Source: Bryobacteraceae bacterium (GTDB taxonomy: Bacteria > Acidobacteriota > Terriglobia > Bryobacterales > Bryobacteraceae). From it: a stretch of 54,108 nucleotides of DNA. The stretch lies in assembly GCA_025980665.1 (NCBI GenBank), contig JAICXC010000017.1, positions 1 through 54,108 of the forward strand, in the 5' to 3' direction. A model generated the notes under the pieces. It was not told the origin of the DNA, ran no database searches, and saw only the letters and a program-made list of their open reading frames with translations. The translations under genes and the position numbers were made by a program. Of this stretch, positions 33,609 through 43,178 are shown one piece after another (position 1 is the stretch's first letter; every line of letters starts with the position of its first letter).

Positions 33609-35207
33609 TCAGACGCCCCAGCAGTAGTCTTCCACGGCCCGCTGAATGGTGGGGTCGTTTTCGCCCAACCGCATTAGTTCCAGCCGGAGAGCGTCGACTA
33701 AGGCGAACCAGCTGGCCTCGATCACGTTTTCCGAGACGCCGACGGTGGCCCAGCTCCGGCGATGATCGGACCACTCCACCAGCACCCGAACGCGGGCCGC
33801 AGTACCCTTCTTGTTGTCCAGCACGCGGACCTTATAGTCGGTCAGCCGCATTCCGGCGATTCCGGGATAAAGCGACGACAAGCATTGCCTGAGCGCGAGG
33901 TCCAGGGCGTTCACTGGGCCATTGCCCTGGGCTGTCGCCGAGTGAACTCCGTCCTGCGCCTTCAGAGTCACCGTGGCCGCCGTGCTGCCGGAAGATTTGG
34001 TGGTGGTCTCATAGTTGACCACTTCAAAGAAGTGCAGACCGGGGCGCAGGGCTTCGCGGACTAAGAGCTCGAAAGTACCCTCGGCCGCCTCCAGCTCGTA
34101 GCCTTCAAACTCCATCTGTTTGATGCGATCCAGCAGCTCGCGACGCGCGGTGTCGTCCAGCCGATCTTCCAAACCATGTTGCTTCAGCTTGTAGAGGACG
34201 TTTCCCTTCCCTGAAAGATCGCTGAGCAGCACGCGCTGGCGATTTCCGACCAGCTTGGGATTGATGTGTTCGTACGTCGACGAATCTTTGAGTACCGCGC
34301 TGACGTGTACACCACCCTTATGCGCAAAGGCGCTGGGACCCACATAGGCTTGATCGTTGCGGATCGGCAGATTGGCCAGCTCGGCGATATACCGCGCAGC
34401 CGCGGTCAGATGCGTCAGCCGCTCCTTGCCGATGGTCGTGTGCCCCATCTTCAACTCGAGATTAGCGATGATCGAGATCAGGTTGGCGTTGCCGCAGCGC
34501 TCGCCGTAGCCATTGGTGCAGCCTTGGACGTGCGCGAATCCCTGATCGATCGCGGCTAGCGAATTGGCCACCGCCAGCTCGGCGTCATTGTGAGTGTGAA
34601 TGCCCAGAACACCATCGAAATTCTTGCGAACATCGGCGCAGATTTCCGCAAGCCGGCTGGTGAGCATGCCGCCATTGGTATCGCACAGGCACAGAACGTC
34701 GGCTCCGGCTTTCTTCGCGGCTTCAATCGTTCGCAGGGCGAAATCGCGATTGGCACAATAGCCATCGAAGAAATGTTCGGCGTCGTAGACCACTTCCTTG
34801 CCGTGGGCTTTGAGGTACTTCACCGTATCGGCGATGAGCTCGAGATTTTGGTTCTCCTCGATTCCCAGGGCGCGATGGACGTGCAGATCCCAGCTCTTGC
34901 CGAAAATCGACACCACCGGAGTTCCGGCGGCGATAAGCGCATTTACGCTGGCATCCTCTTCGACCGCATTCTTGGCGAAGCGCGTTGCTCCGAACGCTAC
35001 CAGACGCGAATGCTTCAATTGCAGCTCGCGCGCCCGGGCAAAGAAGTCTTTGTCCTTCGGATTCGACCCCGGCCAGCCGCCCTCAATGTAATCGATCCCC
35101 AGCTCGTCCAGTTTGTGGACGACCAGGATTTTATCGTCGGCTGAAAAGCTGACGGCTTCGCCCTGAGTGCCGTCGCGCAGCGTGGTGTCGAACGTGAAGA
35201 TGCGCAT
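33609..35207 (-). CDS. cimA: citramalate synthase
   Basis: A 532-residue DRE-TIM metallolyase of the CimA type, condensing pyruvate and acetyl-CoA to citramalate for threonine-independent isoleucine synthesis. The start 'IFTFDTTLRDGTQGEAVSFS' carries the metal/catalytic Arg-Asp, with 'LCDTNGGMLTSRL' and 'GIHTHNDAELAVANSLAA' (metal-binding His pair) and a C-terminal LeuA-type regulatory domain (about 395-525). The ATG at 35207 is used; an upstream in-frame extension lies over ilvC. It follows ilvC by 5 bp as the last gene of the ilv operon. Confidence 0.93.
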   Translation of the reverse strand: MRIFTFDTTLRDGTQGEAVSFSADDKILVVHKLDELGIDYIEGGWPGSNPKDKDFFARARELQLKHSRLVAFGATRFAKNAVEEDASVNALIAAGTPVVSIFGKSWDLHVHRALGIEENQNLELIADTVKYLKAHGKEVVYDAEHFFDGYCANRDFALRTIEAAKKAGADVLCLCDTNGGMLTSRLAEICADVRKNFDGVLGIHTHNDAELAVANSLAAIDQGFAHVQGCTNGYGERCGNANLISIIANLELKMGHTTIGKERLTHLTAAARYIAELANLPIRNDQAYVGPSAFAHKGGVHVSAVLKDSSTYEHINPKLVGNRQRVLLSDLSGKGNVLYKLKQHGLEDRLDDTARRELLDRIKQMEFEGYELEAAEGTFELLVREALRPGLHFFEVVNYETTTKSSGSTAATVTLKAQDGVHSATAQGNGPVNALDLALRQCLSSLYPGIAGMRLTDYKVRVLDNKKGTAARVRVLVEWSDHRRSWATVGVSENVIEASWFALVDALRLELMRLGENDPTIQRAVEDYCWGV

Positions 35208-35212
35208 AAGAG

Positions 35213-36241
<1,029 letters not shown>

Positions 36242-36261
36242 TTAAATTAACTCCGTGGTTT

Positions 36262-36813
36262 TTAGGACCGCCTGTTCGTTTCCAGGACGTCCGTCTCTAG
36301 ATGTTCTTTGCGCACCGGCGGCGCCAGTTTCAGTTTCTTGGCTTCGAGTGGAACCGAAACCAGCCCCGACCGGGTTACTTCAATATCGCCATAGCGCTGC
36401 ATCACCCGGATAAATGCATCCAGCTTCTCCGGATCGCCGGTAGCTTCGAGAGCATAGCCATCCACCGAACTGTCGACGGCTTTCGCGCCGAACATCTCGG
36501 CTTCCTTGAGCACGGCCATGCGATTTTCCTGCGTAGTCCCGACCCACAGCAATACGAGCTCGCGCCTTACGGCCGAGCCCTCGGTGAGATCGGAGACTTG
36601 CAGCACGTTGACCAGCTTGTTAATCTGCTTGATTACCTGAACGCGCTGGGAAGGCTCGATATCGACGATGATGCTCATCCGCGACAGCTCCGGATCGAGC
36701 GTCCGTGCGACCGTCAGGCTTTCGATGTTGTACCCGCGCGCCGAGAGTACACCGGTCACACGCATGAGCGCGCCCGGCTTGTTCTCGAGCAATAGTGAAA
36801 TTAATTGAAGCAT
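36262..36813 (-). CDS. ilvH: acetolactate synthase small (regulatory) subunit
   Basis: A 183-residue subunit with an N-terminal ACT domain (about 1-75: 'LISLLLENKPGALMRVTGVL', 'RGYNIESLTVART') that binds valine for feedback inhibition, and a C-terminal ALS_ss domain ('RELVLLWVGTTQENRMAVLK', 'VDGYALEATGDPEKLDAFI'). It follows ilvB by 11 bp and is needed for full activity of the large subunit. Confidence 0.96.
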   Translation of the reverse strand: MLQLISLLLENKPGALMRVTGVLSARGYNIESLTVARTLDPELSRMSIIVDIEPSQRVQVIKQINKLVNVLQVSDLTEGSAVRRELVLLWVGTTQENRMAVLKEAEMFGAKAVDSSVDGYALEATGDPEKLDAFIRVMQRYGDIEVTRSGLVSVPLEAKKLKLAPPVRKEHLETDVLETNRRS

Positions 36814-36824
36814 GTAAAACTCCG

Positions 36825-38552
36825 CTAAACAGCTACCGGCTGCACGGGACCTAACACCATTTCGTTGATCGCGCCACCTGCCGGAACCATTGGATATACG
36901 TTCTCAAACGGCGTCACGCGCACGTTCAACAGGTAAGGACCTGGCTCGTTGACCGCAGCCTCGAGCGCGCCCCGCAGTTCGCGAACATTCTCTACCGTCT
37001 TGCCGCGGAAGCCATACGCACCCGCCAGCTTTTCGGGATCGGGGAACCCTTCGAGCTGCACCGAGCTCAGGCGATTGTTATAAAACAGCTCCTGCCATTG
37101 CCGGACCATGCCTAGGTAGCCGTTGTTCATCACGATGATCTTGACCGGCAGCGCGTGATTGGCGATGGTCGCGAGTTCCGGGATAGACATCTGGAATCCG
37201 CCGTCCCCAACCAGCGCGAACACCAATTTGTCGGGCCGTGCGAACTGCGCGCCGATAGCAGCGGGCAAGCCAAAACCCATCGATCCCAGGCCGCCGGAGT
37301 TGAGCCACAGTCGCGGATGGTTGAACTTGAGGAACTGCGCACCCCACATCTGGTGCTGTCCGACGTCGCTGGCGACAATCGCTTCCCCGCCCGAGAGCCG
37401 GTCGATTTCCGAAATCAGATGCTGCGGCTTGATCTCGTCGGTCGAAACTTCAGGTTCCAGTGGATGCTCTTTCTTCCAGCCTTTGACCTGCGCCCACCAC
37501 GCCTTGCGAGCGGAAGCGTTCTTATCCTTCATCGAGGGCGCCAGCTCGCGCACTTCGTGCGTCAGGCGCTCCAGAACTTTCTTGACGTCGCCCACGATGG
37601 GAAGTTCCGCCGCGCGATTCTTGCCGATCTCCGCCGGATCGATATCCACGTGGATCACCTTCGCGTGCGGCGCGAAGGCAGCCAGCCGTCCCGTGACGCG
37701 ATCGTCGAATCGCACGCCCAGCGCGATCAGCAGATCGGTCTCGGTCATCGCCATATTCGCAGCATAGCTGCCGTGCATGCCCGGCATGCTGATAAAATTC
37801 GGATGCGTACTGGGCATGGAACCAAGGCCCATCAACGTGCACACCGACGGTATGTCGACCAGTTCGACGAATTGTCGCAGATCGCTTGCAGCCTCAGCGG
37901 CAACGATCCCGCCGCCGGCGTAAACCATGGGACGCTCGGCTTCCCACACCATTTCCGCCGCCCGCCGAATCTGTCCCGCATGCCCCTCAGTGTTCAGTCG
38001 GTACCCCGGCAAATGAATGGTCGAAACCGGCGTGTAGTGGCCCTGGGCCTGAAACACGTCCTTGGGAATGTCGACCAGCACCGGGCCGGGCCGTCCCGAC
38101 GCCGCGATGTGAAACGCCTCGTGGATCGCCTGCGGAAGCTCCGACAATTTCTTCACCATGAAATTGTGTTTGGTGCAGGACCGCGTGATGCCGAACGTGT
38201 CGGCTTCCTGGAACGCATCGCTGCCGATCAGCTTGGTCGAAACCTGCCCCGTGATAGCCACGATTGGAATCGAGTCCATCAGCGCATCGACCAGCGCAGT
38301 TACCAGATTCGTCGCGCCCGGACCAGAAGTCGCGCAGCAGACGCCGACCTTGCCCGTGGCGCGCGCGTACCCTTGCGCCGCGAAGCATGCATTCTGCTCG
38401 TGCCGCACCAGGACGTGCTTGATCTGATGATCGTACAGCGCGTCATAGAGGGGTAGCGTCACGCCACCCGGATATCCGAAAAAGGTATCCACCTTCTCGC
38501 GCAGCAAACACTCGAGCACGACTTGCGCGCCGGTCATCAATTTGGTCGACAT
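36825..38552 (-). CDS. ilvB: acetolactate synthase large subunit
   Basis: A 575-residue ThDP- and FAD-dependent catalytic subunit making acetolactate or acetohydroxybutyrate. 'VDTFFGYPGGVTLPLYDALY', 'HEQNACFAAQGYARATGKVG' with the catalytic Glu of ThDP activation, 'TGQVSTKLIGSDAFQEADTF', and the ThDP motif beginning 'LVGDGGFQMSIPELATI' to 'NNGYLGMVRQWQELFY' are present. The ATG is preceded by AGGAGG. It is the first structural gene of ilvBHC-cimA and lies just below a leader peptide and attenuator. Confidence 0.97.
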   Translation of the reverse strand: MSTKLMTGAQVVLECLLREKVDTFFGYPGGVTLPLYDALYDHQIKHVLVRHEQNACFAAQGYARATGKVGVCCATSGPGATNLVTALVDALMDSIPIVAITGQVSTKLIGSDAFQEADTFGITRSCTKHNFMVKKLSELPQAIHEAFHIAASGRPGPVLVDIPKDVFQAQGHYTPVSTIHLPGYRLNTEGHAGQIRRAAEMVWEAERPMVYAGGGIVAAEAASDLRQFVELVDIPSVCTLMGLGSMPSTHPNFISMPGMHGSYAANMAMTETDLLIALGVRFDDRVTGRLAAFAPHAKVIHVDIDPAEIGKNRAAELPIVGDVKKVLERLTHEVRELAPSMKDKNASARKAWWAQVKGWKKEHPLEPEVSTDEIKPQHLISEIDRLSGGEAIVASDVGQHQMWGAQFLKFNHPRLWLNSGGLGSMGFGLPAAIGAQFARPDKLVFALVGDGGFQMSIPELATIANHALPVKIIVMNNGYLGMVRQWQELFYNNRLSSVQLEGFPDPEKLAGAYGFRGKTVENVRELRGALEAAVNEPGPYLLNVRVTPFENVYPMVPAGGAINEMVLGPVQPVAV

Positions 38553-38565
38553 TTAAACATCCTCC

Positions 38566-38613
38566 TAAAAAGGAAAAGGCCACTGTCCGGGGTTTCTGTC
38601 CCCGCCAGTGGCC
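38566..38613 (-). terminator. ilv attenuator (intrinsic terminator in the leader)
   Basis: On the minus strand GGCCACTG (38613-38606) pairs with CAGTGGCC (38585-38578), with an inner GGGG/CCCC extension, followed by a T-rich tract TTTTCCTTTTT (38577-38567). The GGCGGGG in its ascending arm is also complementary to CCCCGCC at the end of the leader peptide gene, which gives the mutually exclusive antiterminator expected of ribosome-mediated attenuation. Confidence 0.85.
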
Positions 38614-38641
38614 AAGTCCGTATCCCTACGAATCGGGCCGT

Positions 38642-38758
38642 TCAGGCGGGGCCGGTTACACCGACCCCGATAATAAGAACGAGCCCTGTTACAGGAATGA
38701 ATTCGATAGAAACCGCGTTGCCGCGCGAGAGAGCCTGGTTGGGATCTGCAAATGACAT
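38642..38758 (-). CDS. ilvL: ilv operon leader peptide
   Basis: A 38-codon reading frame, too short for normal gene finding, ending 29 bp before the attenuator hairpin. Its second half is packed with branched-chain residues: 'FIPVTGLVLIIGVGV', including the control run Leu-Val-Leu-Ile-Ile-Gly-Val-Gly-Val. The end of the frame also forms a stem of its own: GGGGTCGGT pairs with ACCGGCCCC (one G-U), i.e. the 1:2 pairing, and its 3' part can alternatively pair with the terminator arm. Ribosome stalling for lack of Leu/Val/Ile-tRNA would favour the antiterminator and expression of ilvBHC-cimA. Translation has not been shown. Confidence 0.85.
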   Translation of the reverse strand: MSFADPNQALSRGNAVSIEFIPVTGLVLIIGVGVTGPA

Positions 38759-38777
38759 CGTCGTCTCTATGAATCCA

Positions 38778-38806
38778 AGAATACAGCACAAGAATCGCAA
38801 ATGCAA
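38778..38806 (-). promoter_or_regulatory. predicted ilv operon promoter
   Basis: On the minus strand TTGCAT (38806-38801) and TATTCT (38783-38778) are 17 bp apart, each two mismatches from consensus. Transcription would start near 38771, about 13 bases before the leader peptide ATG. Confidence 0.6.
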
Positions 38807-38829
38807 GAGGGGCCGCTCATAAGAAGTAT

Positions 38830-40005
38830 TTATGTCGGTATCATTACTCCCGCGCGCACCGGACCTCGCCAGAACGTCAACGCAATCATGACCGTCACAA
38901 TCTGCACACAGGCGATGAATGCTACGCAGGCAGGCCAACCGCCCAGATTCCAGAAGTATCCCGGGATGGCCGCACCCAAACCGCCGCCCACATAGTAAAA
39001 CGCGGCATACAAACCCACGGCCAGCGATCGATTGTGCTCCGCTGCTGCACCCACGAAGTTGTTGGCCGCCGTGGTCGCAGCAAAGACGCCACTGCTACAG
39101 ATCGTCAACCCCAGCCCGACCATCCACAGGCTATGGATCAGAGTAAGAGCGATGCCCGCTACACCGGCTCCGATCCCGCAAGTGAGCACCATCCGCTGAC
39201 CATAGCGGTCGATGGCGCGCCCCGCCGCGGGATTCGCGGCCGCCCCCACAAGGTATACGAAGAAGATGGATCCCAGTGCTGTCGGCTCCAGATTGAATGG
39301 CGGAGCGGCAAGATAGAACGTCACATACGTGAAGATCGCCACCAAGGAAAACAAAACGCAGAAACCGACCAGATACGTTCCTAGCAGCCGGCGATTCCCC
39401 AAGTGCGATTTCACCGCCGAGTACCACGAACCTTCCCACTGCGATGCATGATGCGCGTGGCGCTCGGGCTCCAGTAATCGTGCGATTGCACCGGCACCGC
39501 CCAGCGTCAAGACACCGAGCACAATGAAGACCCATCGCCAACCGAAATGAGCGGCAACTAAGCCCGCGATGAAGCGGCACGAAAAGCCGCCCAGTACGGT
39601 TCCGCTGACATAAGAAGACAATACCGCGCCTGCCCCGGCCGAGGCCCATTCGTCATTGATGTAGGCGACGGTGACGGAAAATACTCCGGGGGTGCACAGC
39701 CCTTGGCAGAATCGCCAGAACAGTAGCATGCCGAGCCCCGGAGATGTCGCGGCAGCCAGACTAGTGATGCCCAGCAGGACCGCGGACCAGACGATTATGC
39801 GTTTCCGTCCGATCTTGTCCGCCAGAATCCCCGCTATAGGCGCGGCGATGGCGACACCCAATCCCGCGAGCGTTACGGTCATACTGACCGCGATCTTGCT
39901 GGCGTGAAAGATTCCCGTCAGCATCGGCAGCAGGGGCTGCGTGGAGTACATCTGCAGAAATGAGCAGAAGCCCGCGACCACCACCCCAAACTGGCGTGAG
40001 CTCAG
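38830..40005 (-). CDS. MFS transporter (YnfM-like)
   Basis: A major facilitator of about 391 residues with 12 predicted transmembrane helices. Motif A-like 'LADKIGRKRIIVWSAVLLG' follows helix 2, and 'FSVTVAYINDEW', 'AVGLYAAFYYVGGGLGAAIP' match the YnfM/inner-membrane efflux group. The substrate is unknown. The frame is open to 40110, but that would overlap the upstream gene by about 98 bp; a CTG at 40005 (8 bp past that gene's stop, with GAGGG before it) or a GTG at 39984 are more likely starts. Its 3' end lies next to the ilv promoter region. Confidence 0.85.
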   Translation of the reverse strand: MSSRQFGVVVAGFCSFLQMYSTQPLLPMLTGIFHASKIAVSMTVTLAGLGVAIAAPIAGILADKIGRKRIIVWSAVLLGITSLAAATSPGLGMLLFWRFCQGLCTPGVFSVTVAYINDEWASAGAGAVLSSYVSGTVLGGFSCRFIAGLVAAHFGWRWVFIVLGVLTLGGAGAIARLLEPERHAHHASQWEGSWYSAVKSHLGNRRLLGTYLVGFCVLFSLVAIFTYVTFYLAAPPFNLEPTALGSIFFVYLVGAAANPAAGRAIDRYGQRMVLTCGIGAGVAGIALTLIHSLWMVGLGLTICSSGVFAATTAANNFVGAAAEHNRSLAVGLYAAFYYVGGGLGAAIPGYFWNLGGWPACVAFIACVQIVTVMIALTFWRGPVRAGVMIPT

Positions 40006-40012
40006 ATACCCT

Positions 40013-40459
40013 CTACTGTTGCGCGGCTTTAATTTCCCACGGCCGCGGATGATGCGGCTCGTCGCGATCTTCCACGCGATCGTATAGATGATCGTCGGCG
40101 GTGGTGCCAAGCGACAGGTTGTACAGGCTGGTCAGGCCCAGTCCTTCGCGCAAATCTTCGTCGAATGCGTGCAGCCTCTTGAGCTGATCCGCCAGCGCTG
40201 GAATCTCCTTGCCCGAAGGAGTTCGCAGGAACATCTGATAGCCGCGGCTCACCAGATTGGCAATTTCGGCGCCGACCAAAACACCGGCCTTGCCGACCTT
40301 CACCTTGCCTTCGGCGAGATCCTCGATGATTGCACCGCAGCCATCGCGAGTGACCAGCGCGCCTGAGCCCTGGCTCTTCACATCAAAACGGAACTGCTTC
40401 AGGTTGCCGAGCCGTTCGTCAAAGGTCCACTCGTGGGGCTTCTGGTTGCGAAAGAACAT
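40013..40459 (-). CDS. hypothetical protein upstream of the MFS gene
   Basis: A 148-residue cytosolic protein with no recognised domain. The N-terminal half has an alternating beta pattern ('WTFDERLGNLKQFRFDVKSQ', 'GSGALVTRDGCGAIIEDLAE', 'GKVKVGKAGVLVGAEIANLV'), followed by helices and an acidic, His/Asp-rich C-terminus ('DDHLYDRVEDRDEPHHPRPW'). It lies 22 bp downstream of glmM and may be transcribed with the cdaA-cdaR-glmM operon. The function is unknown. Confidence 0.7.
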   Translation of the reverse strand: MFFRNQKPHEWTFDERLGNLKQFRFDVKSQGSGALVTRDGCGAIIEDLAEGKVKVGKAGVLVGAEIANLVSRGYQMFLRTPSGKEIPALADQLKRLHAFDEDLREGLGLTSLYNLSLGTTADDHLYDRVEDRDEPHHPRPWEIKAAQQ

Positions 40460-40481
40460 GTCCCTTGATTATACGGCGGGG

Positions 40482-41810
40482 CTAGCCCAACTCGCTGCGG
40501 ATCGCTGCGGCAATCGATTCCGCGAAGTGTTCCACGCGGTCCAGCTTCGGACCCTCGACCATCACACGCGCCAGCGGCTCAGTGCCCGAAAATCGCACCA
40601 CAACGCGGCCGCTATCGCCGAACTCGGCCTTCATGCGGCGAATCTCTTCCTTGACCGTAGCCATGTCTTCCAGCGGGCGCCGCTCTTTCACACGAACGTT
40701 CACCAGGAGCTGAGGATAGATCTCGAGTTCGGCGGTGAGCTCATCCAAATTCTGGCAGGAGGTCCGCATCACCTCGCACACGCGCAACGCCGTAAGCAAT
40801 CCGTCGCCGGTTGTGGCGTACTCGCGGAAAATTATGTGTCCGCTTTGCTCGCCGCCCAGAAGCGCATCGCGCTTGACCATCTCTTCCAGAACGTACTTAT
40901 CGCCTACCGGAGTTCGTACCATGCCGATGCCGTGCAGGGTCAATGCTCGCTCCAGGCCAAGATTCGACATCACCGTCGAAACCACTTCTTTCAAACCTCG
41001 CGTGGATTGCAGGCGGCGGGCGCACAGCAGAAGTACCCCATCGCCATCCACGAGCTTGCCAGAATGCGAAATGAACATAGCGCGGTCGGCATCGCCATCG
41101 AAGGCGACTCCGAGGGTTGCTCCAGTCTCCAGAACGCGCTTCCGCAATCCTTCTATATGCAGAGCCCCGCAATTGAGGTTGATGTTCTTGCCGTCCGGCG
41201 CGCAGTGAATCCGATCGACTTTGGCACCCAGCCGCTCGAAGAGCGCGGGGCCCAAATGCGTCGCCGCTCCATTTGCTGCGTCCACCACGATGGTCATACC
41301 CGCCAACCCATCGGGCATGGTGGCGGCGAGATGTTCTATGTAGGCGCGATCCAGCCCTTCATCCACTGTGAGCTTCTGAGGCGAAGGAGGTTTCCCCGAA
41401 CTTGTCGACGCAAAAATATGACCTTCTATGGTATGTTCCTGCTGATCGGGCAGCTTAAAACCGGAATGATCGAAGATCTTGATGCCATTGTCCTCAAAAG
41501 GATTATGCGAAGCCGAAATCATGACGCCCGCGGCGAACGGTCCCGTCTTTGTGATGTACGCCAGCCCCGGCGTACTGATCAGGCCGGCGCTGCGCGCACG
41601 CACTCCGCCTCGGGCCAAGCCGCCCGCGACATGTTCGGAGATCCAGGGCCCGGACTCGCGCGTATCCATTCCCAGGACCACTTCCGGATTCAGGTGGTTG
41701 CTACCGATCCATTGCGCCAAAGCCACGCCTACTGCGAAGGTGGTCGGGCGGTCCAGAGGATAGTCCCCGGCGGTGCCGCGTATGCCGTCGGTTCCAAATA
41801 ACTGTCTCAT
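40482..41810 (-). CDS. glmM: phosphoglucosamine mutase
   Basis: A 442-residue alpha-D-phosphohexomutase making glucosamine-1-phosphate for peptidoglycan. 'LFGTDGIRGTAGDYPLD' at the N-terminus, the active phosphoserine Ser101 in 'GVMISASHNPFEDNGIK', the Mg loop 'VAFDGDADRAMFI', 'GGEQSGHIIF' and 'VRFSGTEPLARVMVEG' are intact. It overlaps the cdaR stop by ATGA. In Firmicutes GlmM is held in a complex with CdaA and CdaR and inhibits cyclic-di-AMP synthesis; the same gene order here suggests the same link. Confidence 0.97.
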   Translation of the reverse strand: MRQLFGTDGIRGTAGDYPLDRPTTFAVGVALAQWIGSNHLNPEVVLGMDTRESGPWISEHVAGGLARGGVRARSAGLISTPGLAYITKTGPFAAGVMISASHNPFEDNGIKIFDHSGFKLPDQQEHTIEGHIFASTSSGKPPSPQKLTVDEGLDRAYIEHLAATMPDGLAGMTIVVDAANGAATHLGPALFERLGAKVDRIHCAPDGKNINLNCGALHIEGLRKRVLETGATLGVAFDGDADRAMFISHSGKLVDGDGVLLLCARRLQSTRGLKEVVSTVMSNLGLERALTLHGIGMVRTPVGDKYVLEEMVKRDALLGGEQSGHIIFREYATTGDGLLTALRVCEVMRTSCQNLDELTAELEIYPQLLVNVRVKERRPLEDMATVKEEIRRMKAEFGDSGRVVVRFSGTEPLARVMVEGPKLDRVEHFAESIAAAIRSELG

Positions 41811-42241
41811 TGTTTCGATGCGGAGTTTCCTTTGGACTCCAATGCTCTATCGACAGGAGCGCGATCCAGATGCAGCCTGAGCTCAGAGGGGTCGGAGCGG
41901 ACGAAGTTCACGCCGGCCGGTAGGTTTACATTGCTCCGCGAGATGCCGAAGACTCGCTCGCCAGGCCCGGTGTGGCCGGCCAGGTCAAGGATTACAGCGA
42001 TGGTGGATAAATTGTCGCGGCTCAAAACATCGGACGGCCCCCGCAACTCCACGCGGACTGCATTTGGGGGATTTGCTACCAGGGTCAGGTCCGCGTCTAC
42101 ATTCCGATAGTAAACCGGAACAGACTGCACGGTAACCAGTTCAGGTTCGCCTTCGACCGCGATCCAGAGCAACACGGCCAGAGCCACGGAGAGCAATTTC
42201 CAGCCCAAGTTACGGGTTACCACGTGCAACGCCCGCTTCAT
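41807..42241 (-). CDS. cdaR: CdaR/YbbR-domain regulator of diadenylate cyclase
   Basis: A 144-residue protein with one N-terminal transmembrane anchor ('NLGWKLLSVALAVLLWIAVE', about 8-27) and a single YbbR domain outside ('VPVYYRNVDADLTLVANPPN', 'VRVELRGPSDVLSRDN'). Firmicute CdaR carries four YbbR repeats, so this is a minimal form. The ATG at 42241 overlaps the cdaA stop by ATGA. Confidence 0.88.
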   Translation of the reverse strand: MKRALHVVTRNLGWKLLSVALAVLLWIAVEGEPELVTVQSVPVYYRNVDADLTLVANPPNAVRVELRGPSDVLSRDNLSTIAVILDLAGHTGPGERVFGISRSNVNLPAGVNFVRSDPSELRLHLDRAPVDRALESKGNSASKQ

Positions 42242-43056
42242 GGTTGGGCGCGCCTCCATTCGGGCTCGGGCGCTTGATCCGGCCGGGCGCGTTGTCCGGT
42301 CGCGTGTTGAATCAGGCGCTCGCGTAAGCGGTCGATGCTGACGTCTTGTTCCAGATCCTCACGCCAGGCGATCGAAATGTGGCCTCGCTCCTCGGAGATC
42401 ACGACGGCCAGTGCATCGGTGCCTTCGGTAACCCCGATCGCTGCGCGATGGCGTGTGCCGATCTTGCGGATGGTAACGGGATGGGTATGCAGCGGCAGAA
42501 AACACGCCGCGGCCGCGATACGGTCGCCTTGAATGATCACCGCGCCGTCATGCAACTGCCCGCCATGATGGAAAATGGAGCAGAGCAGATCGCGCGATAC
42601 CAAAGCATCGAGTGCCACGCCGCTTTCGATGAACGTTCGCAGACCGATTTCACGCTCGACGACAATCAACGCGCCGGTTTTGTCCTCGATCATCTGCTGA
42701 ACGGCCAATACGATTTCATCCACCACTTCGCGGCGCTCGAGCTGCCCCCCGAGTCCCAGCCAGCGGACTCGTCCGACGCGCGTCAGCAGGCCGCGAATTT
42801 CGGCCTGAAACATGACGATCAAGGCGATTGCGGTATAGGGCGCCAGGGCTGCCAGGGAAGAACGGAGCAGATTCAAGTGCAGCGCCACAGCGATCAGATA
42901 CAGAACCACCAGAGCCAGCAGGCCGCCAAAAACATGCATGCCGCGGCGGCCCCGCAGCATAAGGATGAACTGGTAGAGCAGCACTGCCACGGCCAGGATA
43001 TCGATCACCGCGGTGAGCGTCAGCTTCGGGATGACCGGCAGCGAGATTTGCGGCAT
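42238..43056 (-). CDS. cdaA: diadenylate cyclase CdaA
   Basis: A 272-residue membrane enzyme making c-di-AMP from two ATP. Three N-terminal transmembrane helices (about 13-33, 40-60, 68-88) precede the DAC domain, with the catalytic motifs DGA at 170-172 ('QLHDGAVII') and RHR at 202-204 ('GTRHRAAIG'). The C-terminal tail is rich in Arg/Gln/Pro. It starts the cdaA-cdaR-glmM operon. Its ATG is part of a TGATG overlap with the tail of a lost upstream reading frame (see the repeat at 43050-43114). Confidence 0.96.
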   Translation of the reverse strand: MPQISLPVIPKLTLTAVIDILAVAVLLYQFILMLRGRRGMHVFGGLLALVVLYLIAVALHLNLLRSSLAALAPYTAIALIVMFQAEIRGLLTRVGRVRWLGLGGQLERREVVDEIVLAVQQMIEDKTGALIVVEREIGLRTFIESGVALDALVSRDLLCSIFHHGGQLHDGAVIIQGDRIAAAACFLPLHTHPVTIRKIGTRHRAAIGVTEGTDALAVVISEERGHISIAWREDLEQDVSIDRLRERLIQHATGQRARPDQAPEPEWRRAQP

Positions 43057-43114
43057 CAGGGGAGGCGTCTAACCTTCACCAGTCTATCGCGCGCGAGAAG
43101 CCACGCCAATAGGT
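43050..43114. repeat. direct repeat U, copy 1 (start of cdaA and tail of a lost upstream gene)
   Basis: About 65 bp that recur, diverged, at 43639-43700. On the minus strand it encodes the last codons of an unknown gene (ending 'LLARDRLVKVRRLP' then stop) whose TGA overlaps the cdaA ATG as TGATG. Similarity between the copies stops abruptly at 'ataggt' on the cargo side. Confidence 0.7.
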
Positions 43115-43178
43115 GGACGCAGGCAATGCGCCGGCTCGATTTGAGAGTGTCTCATAATATTGGCTGACGGGAACCGAT

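Noticed and set aside
37155..38456. 433-codon plus-strand frame opposite ilvB
   Set aside because: A shadow of the well-supported ilvB gene; Arg/His-rich translation with no domain.
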